The notes: generated from the sequence alone by a model not told the origin. Positions 10,109-20,921 are shown, counted from the stretch's first letter. The stretch: 64,000 nucleotides of DNA from Cervus elaphus (GCF_910594005.1 NC_057815.1:66788052-66852051), one strand, 5' to 3'. Translations and numbers: made by a program.

Positions 10109-10720
10109 CCAAAGTAGCATGTTTTGGAGGATTTCCCTAGTGGTTCAGTAGTTAAGAATCCGCCTTCCACGTGACAGGCCAGACCTCTAGACTTGGGAAA
10201 GAGGAGGAAGGGTCTGCAGATCCCCATGCTGCCTGCTGAGCTGTTGTGCAGGACATTTGATGACAAGGGGAGAAAGCATCTCCGGGGTGCAAGTGGTCCT
10301 GAACCGGTGGTCCCTGGGAAGCTTTGGGGTCAGGAAAGGCACCCTGGTGGGGTGGCTGTTTGGGGCATAAGTCAATTGCTGTGTTAGTACTTTCACAGTG
10401 CTTTCCCAATATACACTATATTAACTTGTCATGTGTTAAACACACAGTTGCTTTTTTATAGCTAGGTTTTCGTATTCAATAAATTTATTAATACCTTGAA
10501 AAAAATAAAGAATCTGCCTCCAATGCAGGGGATGCAGGTTCTTAGGGAACTAAGATTCCACACGCTGTTGGGGGTTGGGGGGGGGCAAGTAAGCCAGCAC
10601 GTCACAACTAGAGAGAAGCCCTCATGGCACTAGGGAAGACATCGTGTCACAACTAAGACCCAACACAGCCAAAAATAAATATTTAAAACAAACAAACAAA
10701 AAACCAAAGTAGCATGTTTT
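10109..10720 (+). mobile_element. CHR-type SINE with target duplication, split by a retrocopy
   Basis: SINE sequence is 10126-10169 ('gatttccctagtggttcag') and 10506-10703 ('gaatctgcctccaatgcagg' through 'agaagccctcatggcac' to an A-rich tail with an AAAC repeat). A 17-base duplication ccaaagtagcatgtttt is present at 10109-10125 and 10704-10720. The 336-base block between the two parts is a separate insertion. Confidence 0.92.
10152..10522 (+). pseudogene. Processed retrocopy of an unidentified polyadenylated transcript
   Basis: The inserted block 10170-10505 has no repeat-family character. It ends 'attcaataaatttattaata' with AATAAA at 10478-10483, about 14 bases before an A-run at 10499-10505. 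The flanking SINE text is duplicated: ttaagaatccgccttcca at 10152-10169 and taaagaatctgcctcca at 10506-10522, with minor differences. Polyadenylation signal, A-tail and target duplication together are the signature of L1-mediated retrotransposition of an mRNA 3' end. The GC-rich 5' half (10171-10380) may hold the end of a coding region. No frame is recognisable, and I cannot name the parent gene. A non-coding RNA or an unfamiliar SINE are alternatives. Confidence 0.75.
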
Positions 10721-10767
10721 TAACATTTGCAAATGAAACGTCTATTATTCACATTGATTTATATTAT

Positions 10768-11287
10768 TCACATGGATCATATTTTTAAACTTTTTATTTT
10801 GTACTGGAGTATAACCAATTAACAAACAATGTTGTGATAGTTTCAGGAGAACAGCAAGCACCTCAAACATCATATACATACATGTATCCATTCTCCCCCA
10901 CACTCCCCTCCCATCCAGGCTGCCACATAACATGGAGCAGAGTTCCATGTGCTATACAGTTGGTCCGTGTTGGTTATCCATTTTAAACATAGCAGTGTGT
11001 ACATGTCCATCCCCAAATCCTTAACTATCTCTTCTCCCAAGCAATCATAAGTTCATCCTTCAAGTCTGTGAGTCTCCATTTTGTAAGTAAGTTCATTTGT
11101 CTCATTTTAGAGTCCACACATAAGGGATGTCATATGATATTTCTCCTCTCTGTCTGACTCACTTCACTCAGTATGACAATCTCTAGGTCCATCCACGTTG
11201 CTGCAAATGGCATTATTTCATTCTTTTTAATGGCTGAGTAATATTTACATTGTATGTATGTACCACATCTTTATCCATCACATGGAT
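10768..11287 (-). mobile_element. Ruminant/artiodactyl L1 3' UTR with target duplication
   Basis: The insertion 10778-11277 carries minus-strand L1 3' UTR text ('gtactggagtataaccaatt', 'cagcaagcacctcaaacatc', 'tggctgagtaatatttacat'). Its flanks carry the perfect 10-base duplication tcacatggat at 10768-10777 and 11278-11287. It lacks a coding part. Confidence 0.88.
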
Positions 11288-11329
11288 TATTTTTTAACCA
11301 GCAAATCATATCTTATTCCAAATGTCACT

Positions 11330-11490
11330 GGAAGGATCTCAAAGGTCATTTAATTCAAGCCTTTCATTTTCCAACAGAGAAGAGAGAGACCCAGTAACTT
11401 GCTCAAAGTCACAAAGCAAGTCAGTAACAGATCCAGGACTGCGCCTCAGGCCTCCTGACTCCCAGGCAGAAGAGTGACAGTGAGGCCTCT
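11330..11490 (-). mobile_element. MIR SINE
   Basis: 'gacccagtaacttgctcaaa', 'gtcacaaagcaagtcagtaa' and 'cctcaggcctcctgactccc' in reverse-strand MIR order. Confidence 0.75.
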
Positions 11491-12109
11491 TTTCTACCCA
11501 AAGGAAAAGAGATCTCCTCTGCTTACTGGTTAGTTCGAAGTCCACTGAGCCCTCGCAATGGGAGGTCAAAGACTCTGAATCAGGAGCTGCTGCATCCAAA
11601 CAGTTAAGACTAAATACCAGGCCAAATCCTTTGTCTCAGGACAAAAAGGTTCAGAAAAACCTGGCAGAACCACCCTTACTAGGCGTAAAGGCCCCAGGAT
11701 GCTCTGGGATATAGTCCTGTGCACAGGATCAGTAAGAGATTGACTGTGATGAAGCTGGAAGAAAAAAGGAAAAAAGGGGGATGGGAGCAAAGGAGAGTTA
11801 GATTCTTGCCCAACAGCACCAACACTCTTGAGAAAGCACTCTTGATGAAAGAGATTGTATCGGAAGAAGCTAAAAGATCACAAAATGGAAGCACGGATAA
11901 CATCAGGACACAGTGAAAACTCCCCAGGGAACCTGTCTAATTTGAAACTTAATGGTATAGACATCACAAAAGAATCGACCTGGAGACTGCGTGTGATGCC
12001 AAGAATAACCCAGTCAAGAATAATGCAGCTTGAGTGATCCAAGTCTCCTCACTTTCCATCACAGTTGCTGACCCACTCACCACCACTCTCCTTCAGAATC
12101 AGCTGCAGC
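11491..12109. other. Unassigned, apparently single-copy DNA
   Basis: No known repeat recognised. Several short open frames overlap on both strands (up to 86 codons, 11339-11599 minus) without family resemblance. Base composition is slightly richer in G+C than the flanks. Confidence 0.4.
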
Positions 12110-12905
12110 TCTTGTTTACAAGAGTTTTACAAATAACTCTATTTAACAACACAAACAGACATTTCTCCAAAGGAGATATACAAATGGCCAACACACATAT
12201 GAAAAGATCACTAATCATCAGGGGAATACAAATCAAATACCACCTCAAATCTGTGAGGATAGCCACCATTAAAAAATAAAAAACCAAAAAAAAGCAAGCA
12301 CTGGCAAGGATGCAGGGAAACTGGAACCCTTGTGGACCATTTGTGGGAATATAAAGTAGTGCAGCCACTACGGAAATAATGGTATGGAGGTTCCTCAAAA
12401 ACTTTTAAATATAATTACTATATGACCCAGCAATCCCACTTTGGAGTTTAGCTCCAAATGAACTGAAAACAGGATCTTTAAGAGATATGTGCACATCCAT
12501 GTTCATTGCAGCATTACTCACAATAACAAAGAGGTGGAAGAAACTTAAATGTCCACTGACAGATGAATAAAGAAAATTGGTGTATATATGCAATATTATA
12601 ATATTAAGCCTTAGCAAAGAAGAAAACCCTGTTATATGCTACGCTGTGAATAAACCTTGAGGACTTTATGCTAAGTGAAATAAACCAGTCACAAAAAGGC
12701 AAATAAATACAGGACTACACTTATATGAGGTATCTAAAGCAGATAAACTCTTGGAAACAGAAAGAATGGTGGTTGCCAGGGGCTGTTGAAGGATGGGGAG
12801 CTGTTGTTTAAGGGATACAGTTTCAGTTTTGCAAGAGGAACGTTCTAGAGATCTGATGAACAACAAGGTACATGTAGTTAACACTATTGCACTGTACACT
12901 TATGG
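12110..12905 (+). mobile_element. L1M-type LINE 3' region
   Basis: Runs from the end of ORF2 ('cagacatttctccaaaggag', 'acctcaaatctgtgagga', 'gacccagcaatcccactttg') into the 3' UTR ('ggttgccaggggctgttg', 'gttctagagatctgatgaac', 'actgtacacttatggcaaa'). ORF2 is decayed. Confidence 0.88.
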
Positions 12906-12914
12906 CAAATTCAG

Positions 12915-13044
12915 GAACCACTGGCTTCAAAATAAAGTCCAAACTTTATGCTAGCATCCAAAGCCCTCCACAAGCCCATCCCTCTCTATCTTTCCATTCT
13001 CACCACTTGCTCCTCCTCAGGCCTCACCTCACTTACCCTCTGGC
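12915..13044 (+). mobile_element. L2 LINE fragment
   Basis: 'aagccctccacaagcccatc', 'tctcaccacttgctcctcct' and 'ctcacttaccctctggctgg' are plus-strand L2. It is interrupted on its right by a DNA transposon remnant. Confidence 0.65.
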
Positions 13045-13190
13045 TGGTCTGAACAGAACTTTCTACCGTGACAGAAATGTTCTACATCTGTGCTGTTCAA
13101 TACAGAAGCTATCAGCCACATGTGCTACTGAGCACTTGGTATGTGCTACTGGCTACTGTGCTGAATAGCACAGGACTAGAGCAACAGTTA
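13045..13190 (+). mobile_element. MER58-like hAT-Charlie DNA transposon fossil
   Basis: 'aactttctaccgtgacagaa', 'atgttctacatctgtgctgt', 'atcagccacatgtgctactg' and 'gctgaatagcacagga' follow a non-autonomous hAT-Charlie element of MER58 type. The ends are not exact and no 8-bp duplication is readable. Confidence 0.6.
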
Positions 13191-13261
13191 GGACCCCAGA
13201 AGATAAAGGTGGGCCAAGGTTGAGACTCACAGCAATGCCATTTACCCTTTCTTCCCTCACA

Positions 13262-13395
13262 TGTTATCACCATGTATTCATTCATCCTACAAATATTCCT
13301 GCTTACTATGTGCCAGGTACTATTCTAGGTACAGGGGAAGCAACAGTAAATAAAAAGACAAACATCCCTGTCCTCAAGAATCTTATGTTCCAGTG
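13262..13395 (-). mobile_element. L2 LINE 3' end
   Basis: 'attcattcatcctacaaata', 'tactatgtgccaggtact' and 'catccctgtcctcaagaatc' are the reverse-strand L2 3' end. A further inner L2 piece appears at 13780-13885 ('cttcacatgaaggtgatatt'), so the A-rich block and MIR between may be insertions. Confidence 0.7.
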
Positions 13396-13397
13396 AG

Positions 13398-13658
13398 GCA
13401 GTGTGGGACAGTGGTTAAAAGCAAGAGCTCTGGAGCCAGAGAGCTTAGGTTCAGATTCTGACTCCACTGCTAACTACCTATGTGTTCCCTGAAAATTACT
13501 TAACTTCTCCATGCCTCAGTTTTTTAATCTATAAAATGGGGATAACAACAGTACTGCCTAATAGGCTTTCTATAAAGACTAAATTAGTTAACATATATGT
13601 AAAGTGCTTAAAACAGTGCCCCATATATAAGAATTAGCTGCTACTATTATTGCTATAT
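13398..13658 (+). mobile_element. MIR SINE, nearly complete
   Basis: 'gacagtggttaaaagcaaga', 'tggagccagagagcttagg', 'ctgactccactgctaactac', 'cctcagttttttaatctat', 'gtaaagtgcttaaaacagtg' and 'ttagctgctactattattg' cover almost the full MIR. Confidence 0.88.
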
Positions 13659-13699
13659 TTTGTTGTTGTTATGAGTGGGAGCAAGACAATCAACAAACA

Positions 13700-13748
13700 G
13701 AAAAAAAAAAAAAAAAAAGCCATTTAGTGATATGACAAAAAAAAAAAC
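13700..13748. repeat. Poly(A) runs
   Basis: Uninterrupted A runs at 13700-13718 and 13737-13748, probably a retroposon tail whose body I cannot identify. Confidence 0.8.
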
Positions 13749-13914
13749 AAAACCACAGGGTAGGGAATAAGGAGTGTCAGGATAGGGATTATATTTAGGA
13801 GGATAGTTAGGGAAAGCTTCACATGAAGGTGATATTTGAGGAAAGATTTGAAAGAGGAGGAGAGGAGCAAGTCTCACAGATATCTGGGGAAGTACTGAAT
13901 TTTCTGAGATACTT

Positions 13915-14050
13915 GGTATTATTAACACCATGTTATAGACGGGAGAATTGAGGTTCAGACTAAGGAACCTGTCCAAGGTCACATGGCTTATAAATGACTG
14001 AGCCCAGAGTCAAATCTGGGACTACTGACTCCAATTTCTCCTCTACATCT
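13915..14050 (-). mobile_element. MIR SINE
   Basis: 'gacgggagaattgaggttca', 'ctgtccaaggtcacatggct' and 'gtcaaatctgggactactga' are in reverse-strand MIR order. Confidence 0.75.
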
Positions 14051-14476
14051 GGACCCTTTTGACCTTCATTCCTTTCTGGGGTGAAACAAGACCAGTGAAT
14101 CCTTTTCACATCAGTTTCCCGTCTGGCACTAAGATTTACAGACTCATTATGATCAGACAAGCCCTCCTAGTTTAATTAACCAAAGGAGTTAAAGGCACAA
14201 GCTGCCCTTAACTGCCCCCTCTCACATGTGCTCTCACCCACCGCTTTCTAAGCAGCTCCACACCAGGACTCCATGTTAACTGCATGCTGTGCATAGAAAA
14301 CAGGCATTTATCAAGACCAACAAGACTCAAACACCAGGAAGGAGAGGTAAATTATACATAAGAAATGAAGGCCAGTGCTTCCAACCAGGCCTTTGAGGGG
14401 GAAAGCTCTGCTGTATGTGCACCACAGGAGAATTATGATCAAAAGTTAGGTTCAACCTACTGAACGTGTCTAATCT
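14051..14476. other. Unassigned DNA
   Basis: No repeat or gene recognised. Moderate GC, no frame over 66 codons. Confidence 0.4.
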
Positions 14477-14749
14477 AGAACTACAGGCTTCCATGATAGC
14501 TCAGTTGGTAAAGAATCCACCTGCAATGCAGGAGACTCATTGGAAAAGACCCTGATGCAAAGATTGAAGGCAGGAGGAAGAGGGGACGACAGAGGATGAG
14601 ATGGCTGGATGGCATCACTGACTCGATGGACATGAGTTTCACCAAGCTCTGGAAGCTGATGATGGACAGGGAAGCCCGGAGTGCTGCAGTCCATGGGGTG
14701 GCAAAGAGTCGGACATGACTGACTGACTGAACTGAATACAGAACTACAG
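14477..14749 (+). mobile_element. tRNA-headed SINE with BovB-type tail and target duplication
   Basis: 14487-14739 starts with a tRNA-Glu-like head ('gcttccatgatagctcagtt') and switches at about 14535 to the BovB 3' end ('cattggaaaagaccctgatg' ... 'gactgactgaactgaat'). The duplication agaactacag lies at 14477-14486 and 14740-14749. This longer tRNA/BovB chimera differs from the short Bov-tA copies elsewhere in the window. Confidence 0.9.
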
Positions 14750-15099
14750 AAATAAGAAAAGAACAAACCATTATAGCCTAACTTTATCTGTGAAGAAGTC
14801 AGTAAATCAAAATACTTTCAACAATATTTACTCTATACATTTTACCTGGATTCACGAAATCTCTGAAAATATTGGCAATTTATTCCAGAAAATCATTAAT
14901 ACTGTCAGGAGCAGTGAATTCTAGTCCTCCTTTATAATTTACCAGAAAAGTTACTTCCACTCCCTGGGTCCCACTTCTCACATCAGTTAGAAGAAGCAGC
15001 TAGACTAGGTATTCATTAAAGGTTCCATCTTTAGCCCTTTATAGCACTTCGTATTACAATACTAATGATACAGACCCCCTGTACCTTCAGAGTCAGACC

Positions 15100-15178
15100 C
15101 AAAATTCATTCATTCAATAAACATTTATGTAAGCTAGGCACTGAAAATACAAATAAACTAAATGATAAATTCATGAAA
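15100..15178 (-). mobile_element. L2 LINE 3' tail
   Basis: 'attcattcattcaataaac' followed by 'gtaagctaggcactgaaaat' is the reverse-strand end of L2. Confidence 0.5.
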
Positions 15179-15868
15179 GTTTCACATACATTGCTTTTCC
15201 TATTCACATAAACATTTCAGACTTGTGTTCCTACAAAAACAAAACACAGCTCCAAAAATTTTTTTCCTACTCACACTTAAGAGAGTTTTGTGTTTATTAT
15301 ATACTATACTTAACACCCTCCCCCAAAATAAACCCTCTCCCTATTAAATCATACCTCACAATTATATTTCCCTTATTTAAATCACTCATAGCCCAAACCA
15401 CTCAGTTAGAGGTTTTTCCCCACTTAATATATAGTGGGAGAACTTCTCATTCTATACCTGTGTTTTTTTAATATTTTCTTTTTTTCCTAATTTTTCTTTA
15501 TTTAAAACATCTTTTTTCATTTTATTTTTTTAATCTTTTTTTCACTTTTAAAAAATACTTGTTTTTTGCATTTCTTTTTCTTACAATCATTATTAGTTTC
15601 TTGAGAACATCTTATTTTTCTTTGCATCTTAAGTAAGCCCTTTTTATAATTTATTTATAAATTATAGAGACTAATCCAAGACTAATCCAAAAGAACATTA
15701 AGTGGTTCATCTTATTAAGATATAAAAATAAGACAGCTAAAAATAAAAGCAAATAAAAGGAGATATAGATTTATATCAAATGATCAAACTTCAGGTCCTA
15801 CATTTACCACATATAGGCCATGTGATTCTTGACACGGTATAATCCCTCTATTAAGGAAAATACAGTGG
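15179..15868. other. Unassigned AT-rich DNA with a T-rich block
   Basis: T-rich at 15465-15625 on the + strand. No family recognised. Short frames only. Confidence 0.4.
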
Positions 15869-16032
15869 TATACCTCCTGTGCTGTGTGCCATGATGTGTG
15901 CTACGGAACATTCAGTCATGTTCCACTCTGTGCGACCCCATGGACTGTAGCCCACAGGCTCCCCTGTCCACAGGATTCTCCAGGCAAGAACACTGGAGTG
16001 GGTTGCCATGCCCTTCTCCAGCTATACCTCCT
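15869..16032 (-). mobile_element. Bov-A2 type SINE monomer with target duplication
   Basis: A single Bov-A unit at 15879-16022 ('tgcgaccccatggactgtag', 'ctccaggcaagaacactgg') in minus orientation. Flanked by the perfect 10-base duplication tatacctcct at 15869-15878 and 16023-16032. Confidence 0.92.
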
Positions 16033-16064
16033 AGAGAGTCTATAAAACTCAGAAGTTAACAGAA

Positions 16065-16305
16065 CCAGTAGCTGTGAAGCCAAGCACTGTTGGCTAGATT
16101 CAAATCATAACTCCATCACATATTAACTGTGTGAATGGGCACCTAATACTTAATCCTTTTGGTTCCTAGTATCTTCATCTGTTTCAAACAGTAATAAAAC
16201 CACTTTTACAGCTGATATAAAAGTTAAATAATACATGTAAAGCACTCAGCACTGTGTCAGGCACATAGTAAGTACTCAATAAAAAGTAACTATTCATAGT
16301 ATGCA
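16065..16305 (+). mobile_element. MIR SINE
   Basis: 'aactccatcacatattaact', 'cagtaataaaaccacttttac', 'gtaaagcactcagcactgtg' and 'tagtaagtactcaataaaaa' in MIR order. Confidence 0.8.
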
Positions 16306-17029
16306 TCATCTCCAGGTTGTTTATAAAGATGTATTAGATAAGGAGAAAAATAACTCTGAAATTTAAACTGCTATGAAATGTTTGGAATACTTTTTACTAT
16401 TACTCATATTCAAAACTATGCAGCAAATTAATAAAAATGAGGAAAAAACATGTCCAAAGACAGCTATCTTAAACAACATTTTTCTAAATATAGCTAGCTC
16501 CTTCTTTTGCATCTCTGGCCTCCTTCCAAACATCTTTAATACTGCAGTAAAGCAGGAGTGGAAATGCAAGCTATGTACTTGCAACTGACAGAAGAGGCAA
16601 GGCTTGGGGTTTTTCCACCAAGTCACGACAAAATTGCCTTGTCCCCTCCTTCCAGCCCTGCAGGCTGCTTTTGCAGGAGTTGATAATCTGTAGCTAGCAG
16701 GAAGGGCAGTTTAAATTGAAGTAAGCTGGTTGTGTTTCTCTGTTGTATGCTTTTCTGATACTACTGGAACACAGTGGTATCTGGGCCTGGCCTTCTCCAC
16801 AGGATGACAGAAGGTGCAGCCAGAAGAGAACATAAAAAGGACAGGACACAAGAAACAAAAAAACAGTAGCAAGATCATCAATGGGATCTGTTTCATAAGC
16901 ATGTGACGAATAAGCCAATACGTATGTAGTCACTGTGGTACAAATAGGTCTTAATATACACATTATGATCTGTGTATTATGAAGAATGTCAAAGAAAAGG
17001 CTGATCTGCATCCCATATACAGAGTCCTA
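16306..17029. other. Unassigned DNA
   Basis: No repeat recognised. Minus-strand frames of 87 and 105 codons at 16363-16626 and 16694-17011 contain hydrophobic stretches but no recognisable domain, so I treat them as chance. Confidence 0.4.
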
Positions 17030-17170
17030 AAATATCAGAACCACAGGAGTCTTTAGAGATTATGCAGTCAGCATCATTGTTATTATGGATACAAGAACTA
17101 AGAGAAAGAGACTTATCAGTGGTCATACAGACAAGTCAGGGAATAGCTCTGCAATCACAACCCAGGATAG
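17030..17170 (-). mobile_element. MIR SINE
   Basis: 'attgttattatggatacaag', 'cttatcagtggtcatacaga' and 'gctctgcaatcacaaccca' fit reverse-strand MIR, well diverged. Confidence 0.5.
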
Positions 17171-18274
17171 GCCAACTGTGGACTTGAGTATAAAGTATGT
17201 GGGAAGGGAATATATTAAAAACCATATCATCTGTGAACAAATCCCCAGAGATGGCTTAAGAATCCTCAAATTTAGAAATGCCACCACTGCCTCATCAAAT
17301 ACTTTTCAAATGCTCACCTCAGGAAAGTGGGAAATGATGATACGTCATGGACCTCTGAGGCCACTCAAGAACAGCCAGAGCTACATATGGTTAAGTTCAT
17401 CAAAGTGAAATGCTTAAAACAAAGTTCCAATCTGTACAGTGTAAAAAGGCAGAGAGTTCATTACTCAGCTGCCATCCAGGGTTCCCACAACTCATCTTCA
17501 AAGAAGAAGTAAACATAAACCATGGTATTAATGGAAATAAAAGTAAAATCTTCACATCTAAATTTTAAGCTTTTTAACACCTAGCCCCAACCTCTATTCT
17601 CTAGCATCCTTCACTTGCCGGGGAATTCCCTAGGTTAGGGACTTTTAAGGGCTCTATCAGCTTTTATATTCTGTAGAAAATAAGCAAAAAACTAGCTCAT
17701 TAATGAGGTGAGCCAAAAAGTGCAATACAGATAATGCTTAACGTAACCAGACACAGGCTGCTGGATTCAATGGAAGCTGCTCTGTGACCAGCAGATTCAA
17801 TGGAACCTCAAAGGGGGGATGGGAAAGTTGAAGCCTAATGATGAATACAACTGCTGCCAGGAGGTCACGGCTAACTACAGGAACATTTCTTACAGGAAGC
17901 TCTGCAAAACTCTCCACTGAGGTCCTAAAGTCCCTGCCCATACAATGGAGCCTCACTGACCGGAGAAGGGAGAGGGACTAGACAGGAGCCTGGCAAGAAA
18001 GACAATGGACAAAGCCGAATGAGACAGCCTGTCTCACCCAGAGATGAGGCCACATCTTAGGTCTTCTCAGTCCTCAGTTATTTTTCTTTTGGTTTATTCT
18101 TTTTATTTTTCCTTGCCAGAGCAGGTAAAGGAAGGAATAAAACAGTAGGGCTCCAGTAGTTGAGTTTTTTTAAGTATGTGCTGAATCTCAAGCTCTTTTA
18201 GCTGAAAACAGTTTTTGTTTTGTAGGGCTTAAAATTTTAGAGAAGTAGCAGTAAACTGTTTTGTAAGCATCAGA
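17171..18274. other. Unassigned, apparently single-copy DNA
   Basis: About 1.1 kb with no recognised repeat on either strand. The frame at 17085-17408 (107 codons, +) begins inside the MIR remnant and has no family resemblance. Nothing supports an exon. Confidence 0.4.
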
Positions 18275-18425
18275 AATAGTAAAAATAGGTTTTGCAATCA
18301 GTCAGACTCAGGTTCAAATCCCAGCTCAACTACCTATTAACTACATGGCCCTGGGTAAGTTATTTAACATTACTGGGTCTTAGTTTTATCATCTATAATC
18401 ATGTGACTAAGAATCCCCACCTCAC
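18275..18425 (+). mobile_element. MIR SINE
   Basis: 'cagtcagactcaggttcaaa', 'cccagctcaactacctatta' and 'tgggtcttagttttatcatc' in MIR order. Confidence 0.78.
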
Positions 18426-18479
18426 AAGTTTAGCCTGCATTAGAATATATGTATATACTCTTTCTATATCTGTCTCTGC

Positions 18480-18585
18480 TGTAAAACTGTCAACAACCTG
18501 AGAGTGGGGATTTTAATCCATATTTAAGATTCCCTAAAACAGTGCTTGACACAAAGTAGGAGCCAGAGGAAATCAGATGAATGTG
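18480..18585 (+). mobile_element. L2 LINE 3' tail
   Basis: 'cctgagagtggggattttaa', 'cagtgcttgacacaaagtag' and 'atcagatgaatgtg' follow the L2 terminus. Confidence 0.5.
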
Positions 18586-18831
18586 TCTACCATGAGTCCA
18601 ATTCTTAAAAGGAACAAAATAATGATCATGATAATGTTAACATAATAATACAAGCTAACAACAACGAACACATAGCATTTATTATGTGTCAGACACAAGT
18701 CCAAGTCTTTTAACTCTTCCTGCTTCCATATCATACTTAAAATAAGTTGATTAAGTATTATTGTCCCTACCTTGTTAATGAGAAAACCGAGGCACAGAAA
18801 GGTTAAATAACTTGCCCAAATCCAGAACAGG

Positions 18832-19070
18832 TAAATCCACATAGAAAGAAAGTAGTATGGTGTTTGCCAGGGGCTTAGGGGAGGGGAGAATAGGAAGTAA
18901 CTGCTAACAGGTACAAGGTTTCTTCCCATATAATAAAATGTTTTAAATTAGAAGTAGTGGTTGCACAAATCTGTGAATATACTAAAAGGTACAAATTGTA
19001 TACTTTAAAAGAGTGGATTTATTGTATATTATACCTTAATAAAACTGTTAAAAAAAAAAAAAAAAAAAAA
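18832..19070 (+). mobile_element. L1M-type LINE 3' end with poly(A)
   Basis: 'gtttgccaggggcttagggg', 'aattgtatactttaaaagag' and 'ataccttaataaaactgtta' end in an uninterrupted 20-base A run at 19051-19070. Confidence 0.82.
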
Positions 19071-19194
19071 CTTGGGAATTCCCCGGCAGTCCATTAGTTA
19101 GGACTCTGAGCTCTCACTGCAAAGGGCCAAGGTTCAATCCCTGGTCGGGGAACCAAAATCCCACAAGCCATGCAGTATGACCAAAACAAATCTG
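19071..19194 (+). mobile_element. CHR-type tRNA-Glu SINE
   Basis: 'gggaattccccggcagtcca' then 'ggttcaatccctggtcgggg' and 'tcccacaagccatgcagt'. It sits directly behind the poly(A) of the L1, a common landing spot for retroposons. Confidence 0.9.
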
Positions 19195-19290
19195 CAGAGA
19201 GTCAGAGAGTTAGTAAGTGACAGACCCAGAATTCTACATTTTCAAAATCAGTGCTTTTAACCACCATTCTATACTGCCCTCAAGGAATGT

Positions 19291-19625
19291 AAAATCTAGA
19301 ACTATCTAGATATTATTACTTACCTATAGACAATAGATATAGGCTATATATTTTGGAAAGAAAACAGAGCCTGAAATTGCAGGTATTCAATAATGTTTAA
19401 TTGAACTGAACTGAAAAATTAACTCATTTAATAATTTAAAGACTATACTTTCAGGGATCATTTCTATAGCTTATTTAATAACTTAATTCCTGACCTCGAG
19501 GCACTCACAGTATAAAATATAGCTCAGACATGTTAAATTATCCCTAACGCAAGTTAGAAGGAAACATGTACTATGTAAAAATAACTGCCCCTCGGAAACA
19601 TCTGTATGAAGTGGTCTGGCAGACC
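19291..19625. other. Unassigned AT-rich DNA
   Basis: No family recognised on either strand. Confidence 0.4.
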
Positions 19626-20010
19626 CCCATAGCTCCCAGATCTCTTATAGTTCGGTAGCGCTAATCATCTGTGAATGAAGGTGACATGTCTCACACTCTG
19701 GGAGAAGTATCCAAAAGCTGGTGTATGACCCTCCAGCTCTGGCATGGACTTCTTCCCTCCGTCCCTCTCTCTCTTTTCTGCAAAGACATCCTAGAGGTCT
19801 TAAGTTGGGATTGTGGCAGCACTAGACAAAAGCAGCATAAATGCGCTAGTCATCACTTCCTGGAGGACAACTGCCCTCCAGAGTCATCTGGCCTGAAACT
19901 GAATTCATATGAGCAAGAAATCCACAAATTTTTGTCATGTTATGCCACTCAAATCTTGTGGCCAATCTGACACCACAGTATAATTCTGTGTGTCCTGACT
20001 AATATAAGGG
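19626..20010 (+). mobile_element. Possible old LTR or MER-type remnant
   Basis: 'ggcatggacttcttccctcc', 'actgccctccagagtcatct' and the closing 'ctgtgtgtcctgactaatat' have the cadence of old mammalian LTRs ending 'cctgactaata'. The family is not identified. The 99-codon frame across it (19671-19970) has no protein resemblance. Confidence 0.3.
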
Positions 20011-20049
20011 TTAGCAAAAAATGAACCCAGAATACATGAAATAAAATCT

Positions 20050-20188
20050 GCACTCTGCACTTAATATTTTGGCTAAGTTATCTGAACTCAATAGTCCTTG
20101 ATCTACTCAACTTTAAAGTGGAGGCAGCATCCTTACAGTTGTTATGATAATTAAATGAAGTATATGAAAACACCAGGCATAATGCAAC
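20050..20188 (+). mobile_element. MIR SINE
   Basis: 'ggctaagttatctgaactca', 'ttgttatgataattaaatga' and 'acaccaggcataatgca' fit the MIR 3' half. Confidence 0.6.
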
Positions 20189-20344
20189 TGCCTTAAGGGA
20201 AAAAAATTTGACACTGAACCTGATGGTTGACCGAGAAATTCTAATAGAATTCTATGCTGTCAAAGGCAAGAAAAGGCACACAGTTTGGGTGAAGAACTGT
20301 GCTTTAGCTAGTTCAGAAATAGCAGTTATTTATTACTCTGGAGG

Positions 20345-20495
20345 ATAAAAAACCATACTCCTGTATGCACAGCACTTCATAAGTCCAAATGATCTTCTAT
20401 ACGCTGCTCCTCCTATACATTTGATCTTCGCAAGAATCCAGTAAGGTAAATATTCTAGTCAAAGAAAGATTAATACAAGCTCCCAAAGCTTAATT
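20345..20495 (-). mobile_element. MIR SINE
   Basis: 'gcacagcacttcataagtcc', 'ttgatcttcgcaagaatcca' and 'gtaaggtaaatattctagtc' fit reverse-strand MIR. Confidence 0.55.
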
Positions 20496-20921
20496 CTGTA
20501 CCTACCTATAGATTAGTAGTGTCACTCGCCTGACAGTAGGAAGAGACAAGTGTCCTTTTAAAGAAACAGAATGAAAAAGTACTTCCCTGTTGGCAACTTC
20601 CTTGCCACTACCTCCACGTATGAAGAAGAGTGTCAGGAAGTATTTAACAAGAGGCTTCCTGTGTGCTGTTTTGGATCTGTCAGGAACCCTCTGGCCCTTA
20701 TTGATTCCTGAATATTCAGGAATTTAGAGAGGCACGCCTTTCTCGGGGCTGAGGAATCCAGGCATTTCTCATTACAGTGATAAGTACCCTCTCCCTTTTT
20801 ATGAGCCATACAGTAAAAGGTGATTGTTTGCAACTCTCTCTTTGATAGAGATCATCTTATGTTTTCTAAGTCTGGAATTTTAATCTTTGTCTTTGCTGAG
20901 AATAACCACCTGGTAAGACAG

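Larger units (their letters stand above)
18655..19290 (-). mobile_element. MIR SINE split by an L1 tail and a CHR SINE
   Basis: The 5' half of the reverse-strand MIR is at 18655-18830 ('gagaaaaccgaggcacagaa', 'ataacttgcccaaatcc') and its continuation at 19195-19290 ('gtcagagagttagtaagtga', 'cagacccagaattctac'). Placed end to end they follow MIR order. Both intervening elements therefore arrived later. Confidence 0.7.

Noticed and set aside
16694..17011. 105-codon minus-strand frame with hydrophobic stretches as a membrane protein
   Set aside because: No recognisable domain, no supported start and no splice signals that I trust. Reverse of A-rich sequence often gives such frames.
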